A DNA stretch of 64,000 nucleotides from Ophiura sarsii (taxonomy: Eukaryota > Echinodermata > Ophiuroidea > Amphilepidida > Ophiuridae): positions 3,632,444-3,696,443 of the forward strand of contig CM069442.1 in the NCBI GenBank assembly GCA_035610835.1, read 5' to 3'. The stretch's first letter is position 1. Each line of letters begins with the position of its first letter. The notes beneath the pieces were generated by a model, which saw only the letters and a list, made by a program, of their open reading frames with translations, was not told the DNA's origin and searched no databases. Shown here piece after piece: positions 35,983-64,000 of the stretch. Both the position numbers and the translations under genes were made by a program.

Positions 35983-37124
35983 GTATAACCTTTGGGCAGT
36001 CTGCTCTAAACATGTTCAAGGGCCAAAAAACAATAACATCTATTAAAACCTTGTAAGTGCTCTTGCCTCGGAACATGTATATAGCAACCCTTCCTATGGC
36101 ATTATGCATAAATGTTGGGCAGTTTTACTTGATACATGTTGAAGGGCCGGAAAAAACATTCCAGGTTTTGACAGAACAGCGATGATATGATACACTTGAA
36201 TCTATCAAGAGCTTTCATACATGCCTCCTACTTGCTAGTACACAATCTCCTATTGAACGCTTGGCATGTTACTTTAGGTCTTTGGTGTAGTATTTATAAA
36301 TATTTGAAGAGAAAAAAGTTTTCTGCCCGCCTGCCTCTTCGAATGAGGCAAGTGTGAAAAACAAATACAAAATTGTATTTTATTTGCCTGAAAAAAGGTT
36401 GGACTGCCCTTTCCCAAACTTGTCGTAAAATACCCTGTTACTCAATCTTTTTCATTTACTTGAGTTCAAGAAAATCAGTAACCCATAAAGTCACTTTCCA
36501 CACACGATTAGGCAAACAAAATAAATTGTTGTTTTATCCTCAAGCAAACCTACATGTATGAGTATTCATTTCAAGCAGAGAATAGAAGTATTTTGACAAC
36601 TTTGGTTAAAAAGATTAAATATTCCACCCTAATTTTTGAGATTTTAAGGTTTGCCATGAAAATATTGGCATCATTTAATTAGCTTTGATTGGTCATCATG
36701 TGAGATTGGATATTTCTACCATTTCCCCGAATATTCACAGGCGGTCCATTAACCTATTATTGGCCGCTCATGACGTCATTAATTAGGGGGCAATAGTAGG
36801 TTTTGGTAGCACATTTCCCCCGGTTGAGAGATCACCATCCGATCTGATCATTGAAATGAAACTGAGCAGTATTTATACACCATAGATTCCTCCATAAAGC
36901 TTTCTCTCTGATTCCTACAAATCTAGTATTAGACCCTACCCGCCGGTGTAACTAATAAATTGATTTATCCTCCAGCGTCTGTGTACGATGTTGTCAATCC
37001 ACCTGATGAGTGCATTCTGCAAGGCCTCTATCGATCAGGTGAGTTTAGCATGAGTGAGTTTTCTCAGCGACTTGATGGAGTAAGCTCATTTTTTGTCAAG
37101 AATCGACTACCGTATTGGTCAGAG
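35983..37124. other. Duplicated spacer sequence, no gene seen
   Basis: The first part (to about 36180) is a diverged copy of 41840-42000 in reverse orientation. A TGACGTCA palindrome lies near 36773. A possible exon-like segment (36976-37038, with AG before and GTGAGT after) has no recognisable product and is not called. Confidence 0.35.
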
Positions 37125-38026
37125 TACAGGGTGAGTCAAAATAGTCCGGTCCCGATTTTACCGATTTTTTAAACCAGTTAAAATTCAAAAATGAATATAT
37201 TTAATGACTTGCCTAGCAAGGTGGCATTACTAGCTATAACCTAAATTTTATTTCATTCAAATTGGTTATTCGAAACGGGAGATATGATAATTTTTCTAAA
37301 TTCTGTGAAATAAAATCTGTTCCAACTTATCTAAGGGATCCCTATGGATGTTAACGTTTAACGCGCGCGTTTTGAATAAGTCAATCAAAGGCGTGTTGGT
37401 ATTCACAGCAATTACAATAGGAAAAGAGATTCTATTGTCTTTCCGGTTATGTTTTCGTGCAATTATAGATAGCCTATAACAAACATTATTGAGTTTGTAC
37501 AAAATGTTGACCAAAGTATTTTGAAACTTGTTATTTTAATCGAACTGATATGAGAGAAGTCTGAGTGAAAACAGATCTTATATCTTTAAACAGTTTGTGC
37601 TTTGGCAACTTACCAGGCAAAGTGCATAGTCCATTTTTATGAATATATTTGTGCAATACTGAGTTATATTATAATATATTTAAATACTTTGCATGCAATA
37701 TTGTTTAATTTATCAGAGATTCAACAAAAAACCCATGATATTTTGGTATAAATTGCAACAGTTATACAGTGTGTTGTGTTGTATGAATAACTAATATTAC
37801 AGTAATATTAACATCCCCCACCAAACTTGGAACACTTTGGATTACGCGTCTTATCGTAAATATGTTGTAAATCTGGCGTGGAATATGATATTGTCGTGAA
37901 AACATCAGCAGGTATGTAGAAGTATGTCTACTTTCATAAACAATTGAAACAATTACCAATTTTGTAAAAGAAGTATTTTTCTTGATTTTTTGAAAACGGG
38001 ACCGGACTATTTTGACTCACCCTGTA
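37125..38026. mobile_element. TA-flanked inverted-repeat element (about 0.9 kb)
   Basis: It begins TACAGGGTGAGTCAAAATAG, then TCCGGTCCCG, and ends with the inverse CGGGACCGGA, CTATTTTGACTCACCCTGTA. The 33-bp terminal repeats are near-perfect. TA ends suggest a Tc1/mariner-type non-autonomous element; no transposase motif was found. Single related ends occur at 8651 and about 18673. Confidence 0.8.
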
Positions 38027-40011
38027 TAGTCCCATGCTCGATTATAATCCCACCCCTTTTTTAACTCATAATTATTTTCTGGTTTACCGGTAACAAGACA
38101 TGTTGTAAAGCTATGACTTTTTCAACAATTCTCCCAGGATGGAATGTAGATAAAACAATGGGTGAAATTTAGCGGGCAAAACAGGACGCGCCAAAAAGGT
38201 GAGCTTTCAATCTCGGATGTGAGAAAACAGAAATATGATGAGATTTGAGATACACCTATTTTAATTAGGCCATTGGTTTTATTCTAATTTGTTATGTGAG
38301 GGACAATCCTTATTTAGTGATAACAATATCATTTAGGGTGGGGTACTGTAGAGGGAGTTGGCTCACAAAACATGCAACTTACCCTGATATAGACCATCAG
38401 ATCAGATCCATCAGTCTTACAGCAGCAAATGAATATATAAGGACACAACTAACGCACTGTGCATCATATGCGTAACGTGTGCATGCGACCAATACTGTGT
38501 GCGTGTGACCATAATTGCGGGCCACGCTTGGATTACTTTTGCGCGTGGAGAGATCCAAACCAAATAATTCTTGCCAATTTGGAACTGATTAAACTTCAGT
38601 AGAGTACTGCCCCAAGGAACGTGGATGCTATGCTATCTTTTCACACAGACTTTGCGGATGTAAGGGTCAAAATAAATATCATTTAAAAAGTGGCCCATAG
38701 GCGAGTGTTAAAAAGACAACAAAATAAATGATACATACTAAAACATACAATTTATGATTGCTAATTATTGTGTAATTTATTGCAAGATTGATTAAATTTG
38801 TTGACATTCAACCATAATATTATAGAATTCTCATACATAGATTGTTAGGCATAAAACCAGATTGTTCGCTGTAACAGAACCAATAATTATGCAAAATCTT
38901 CTTTTCCTTCAACTTCTGAACCAAACTATAACCCAGATTTCCCCAAGTTACCTAATGTACCAGTAGGCAATCCAAGTTTGGAAGGAAGATTTTCTAAATC
39001 ATAGACTAACGAAAACAAAGGAAAAAACAGATCCCTGTTTTCCATGGTTGATCTGGTAACAGCAAACAAAACATTTTTTGTTAAATATATGCCTCAGCAA
39101 GATAAATTTGCCAAATGAAATAAAGAGAAAAGATAACAGTATCATTAAATATTTGAAATTCAACAATCTACGGTGTTTTAGGCTTTATGCCCACAGCAAG
39201 ATATATGCCCAAAAGTGCCCTAAATATTGAATTTCCTTAATGATATTCATATATAACATTCAATGTAAATGTTACACTGACAAATTGATAAGAATAAAAT
39301 ATATTAATTTTCTGAAGTTATTATTATTATTATTATTTTGCCTACAACAATGTGTATATATTTCTACTGTATATTTCATAAATTGCTATTTACTTTCTCA
39401 AAGGAAAATATAAAGAGTTGGTACTTAATTGTTTAAATATTTGCAATTTTTCCAGGATATATTTAAATAATTACTGCTTTGGTAAGAAGATATTACAATA
39501 CTGCTATCATTCATACATACACTCTTAGAAAAACGAAACACAAACATACATAGTACATATTTATTATCAAACGCAACATGAATTTATTCCTAGGCCAGGT
39601 ATTTTAGCGTTTCAAAGATATTTGCAACATTATGTCCATTCAATACAATTGTGTTGAAATCTTTATTTCTATATATGCGTGTGATAAGGTTGATCGCAAT
39701 CCATTATGTATAACATTATAGAATACATAAGCCATGGAAACAATAGGTTACCATATGGTTTGTACGTATACAAAGTGAAAAAGATTCTATAATCTGTTAC
39801 ACAAATCAGCTGCCTCCTATACATTTTACATTGATATAAAATTGATGGTGAACTGATTTGAATATTTTTGTTAGTTTTCTTGCAGGTTAGTCACTTCCAA
39901 GGTACTTAAAATATATACATGTGACATTCAACATAACTTTGCAAACATGATTAGGGTTACTTTGTATACAATAAATGTTTCTATCATGATTTTTTCAATT
40001 TGATTCGATTC
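38027..40011. other. Intergenic, no gene seen
   Basis: AT-rich sequence with an (ATT)n run near 39316-39338. No recognisable exon or element. Confidence 0.4.
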
Positions 40012-40014
40012 ATG

Positions 40015-40076
40015 ATCTGTGGTCTAGTGGGTAATCTGATCGCTGCGAATGTGAAAATGACCAGGTTCGATAATGT
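40015..40076 (+). mobile_element. tRNA-derived SINE-like fragment
   Basis: Box A TGGTCTAGTGGGTAATCTGA and box B CCAGGTTCGATAA have tRNA-like order and spacing, but there is no complete cloverleaf. A T-rich, non-tRNA sequence follows. Confidence 0.4.
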
Positions 40077-40163
40077 ATATTTTAAGGTCTTTTAAGGCCA
40101 GTTTGTCCGAGTCTAAATATTATTTATTCAATTCCAATTCAATTCATCTTAATTGAATTGGAT

Positions 40164-40283
40164 ACACTGGTCTCAATCCAATCCTAATAGGTGCCTATTC
40201 TAGTCCGGTCTTAATCTGGACTTACACTGGTCTCAATCCAATCCTAATAGGTGCCTATTCTAGTCCGATCTTAATCTGGACTT
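40164..40283 (+). repeat. Tandem duplication of a 60-bp unit
   Basis: ACACTGGTCTCAATCCAATC starts at 40164 and 40224. The copies differ by about one base (TCCGGTC against TCCGATC). Confidence 0.85.
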
Positions 40284-40926
40284 ACCAAACCGGTAATATC
40301 AGATTGCAATGATCTACTATACAATATTATGACAGAATTTGTCTCTGTAAATAACCATACTGACCGCCGAGCGCACATACATCCATCGGTTACTAAAATA
40401 TTGTAAGATATTTAGTTGGCCAGTTGATTAACGGACTGGTCAACCAAACGTGTGGTCCATCACTGCATTGCTAGTAGCAAAAACCTGAGCGTTAAGTTTG
40501 ATTTGGCGAGTGAATACATGTTACAATATAGTTACAGTCTATCACTAAGTCCATTCCCTGATAAGACTACTGCCCTCAAGTTGATGAGGACAGGTCTTTA
40601 TAATGAAACTTAATTATATAAAAGTCTGCCATTTTAAGTTATTAGTGAAAGCAAACATATATTGTTTACAACTAAAACAAATAATTGTCAATGATTCAAG
40701 AATGAAGAGCACAGTCAGGTGGATGCAGCTTTACTGTGCGTGTATTTGTGGCTAAATCATCAACAATTGTTTGCTTCAAATACAATTTCTACATTTTTGC
40801 TAGCATTCAGGTGACTATGGTGAAATTGAATAACAGAATAAATGGATAAAATTGGATCTTATCGTGACAGAAAAGATACAATTTCATCATGACATTCGTG
40901 GAAGTAATAGATGCAGAGGGTGATGC

Positions 40927-63297
<22,371 letters not shown>

Positions 63298-63500
63298 CCA
63301 AAAACTGGGATGGTTGCGTAATGAGCAAATTGTTCGTGGGGTTTTGCGGTGCGGAAGATCAAAATTGACCAATGGCAGACACAATAAATACGATGTATAT
63401 GAATATTTATATACCGTCTTCCTCGAATTTTGGGATAATTCAAAATGGCAATTTTCTAGCACTGGATATATAGCTGCCGTTTGGTCTAAATTGTAACTTT
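63298..63500 (-). promoter_or_regulatory. Possible PAPSS promoter and 5' UTR
   Basis: Upstream of the candidate start codon lie a CCAAT pentamer (63369-63373 on +) and a TATATAAATATTC sequence on the - strand (63402-63414). Position and order are not classical, so this is only a suggestion. Confidence 0.2.
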
Positions 63501-63597
63501 AGGAGTAAGCCTTGACATTGGTCCTCGCCCAAAATATTTTCCTCAGAGATATAGCTACGTTTCCGCATATGTGACTATTTCCCCACTATTTCAGAAA

Positions 63598-63936
63598 TAT
63601 GTAAGTCATAATTAATTACTTACTTTAAACTTGGCAACTTTTGTCTCTTGTCATGTACATGTGTTCTGTATTGTTCTCTTTTTGTTTCTGTGTGTCTTTG
63701 TCAAGCATATTGTTTTTGTGCTGTTCTGTTTGATCTTGTTTCATGTTTTCTGTTCTCCCGTCATTAAAAATGCTCTATTTGCTATCATTCTATTTTTGTG
63801 TCAAGGGTCCCCATTATATAAGCCCGTCTATCAGGGTTTCCACTGGGGTTCCTAGCCTCTACTTCATATTGTATTATTATTTGTTTGTATTACTTTTGCT
63901 GAATAAATTGAATTGAATTGAATTGAATTGAATTGA
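63598..63936 (+). mobile_element. LINE-like 3' tail with (TTGAA)n, flanked by about 40-bp direct repeats
   Basis: Sequence ending TATCAGGGTTTCCACTGGGG, then GAATAAATTGAATTGAATTG, has the form of an L2/CR1-type 3' UTR with a microsatellite tail. Direct repeats TAGCTACGTTTCCGCATATG...CCCCACTATTTC (about 63551-63592) and TAGCTACATTTCTGCATGTG...CCCCACTATTTC (about 63938-63976) flank it and may be a long target duplication. Confidence 0.6.
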
Positions 63937-64000
63937 ATAGCTACATTTCTGCATGTGACTATTTCCCCACTATTTCTTATCTTTCAATATCGCGTAGTAA

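Noticed and set aside
36976..37038. Exon-like segment with acceptor CCTCCAG and donor CAG|GTGAGT
   Set aside because: The 21-codon product shows no recognisable family and no partner exon was found; splice-like signals alone are common.

Overview
The window is metazoan nuclear DNA: AT-rich, intron-rich, full of short inverted-repeat transposons, with no operons. It holds two recognisable protein genes arranged tail to tail. A bifunctional PAPS synthetase, degenerate TTAGGG-type telomere-like tracts, an L2/CR1-like LINE fragment and an L2-type GCGCTTTGAG...GCGCTATATAA retroposon tail together suggest a non-arthropod, probably marine invertebrate. A deuterostome such as an echinoderm or hemichordate is my best guess, but the taxon is inferred.

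Layout. 1-15.9 kb is intergenic: AT-rich sequence, several fold-back elements, a block of nested duplications (about 9.96-12.1 kb) and a 2.1-kb minisatellite of 19/20-bp units (12.29-14.44 kb). 15.9-24.2 kb (+ strand) is a six-exon gene for a 272-residue PDZ-LIM protein. Its last intron holds about 70 copies of a 31-bp minisatellite and splits the LIM domain. 24.2-40.9 kb is intergenic and dominated by transposons, including a 5.48-kb TTAA-ended element with roughly 500-bp inverted termini that each carry a tRNA-like segment. 40.9-63.3 kb (- strand) is a complete PAPS synthetase gene. I place all 12 coding exons; phases agree at every junction and the product is 620 residues. The first exon (16 codons) is the only uncertain one.

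Gene functions. PAPS synthetase makes the universal sulfate donor PAPS from ATP and sulfate: ATP sulfurylase first makes APS, then APS kinase phosphorylates it. The PDZ-LIM protein is probably an actin-cytoskeleton adaptor. Nothing indicates that the two genes cooperate; they are simply neighbours.

Mobile DNA is the most unusual aspect. Inverted-repeat elements can be sorted by target-site duplication: TTAA (piggyBac/Kolobok-like), TA (Tc1/mariner-like), TAA/TTA (PIF/Harbinger-like) and 7-8 bp with CAGG termini (hAT-like). No intact transposase was seen. Most notable are the 5.48-kb element with tRNA-like sequence in both arms, a 2.14-kb fold-back carrying eight copies of a 16-18 bp motif in alternating orientation, and TTAA-flanked elements with telomere-like CCCTAACC ends and a tRNA-like interior.
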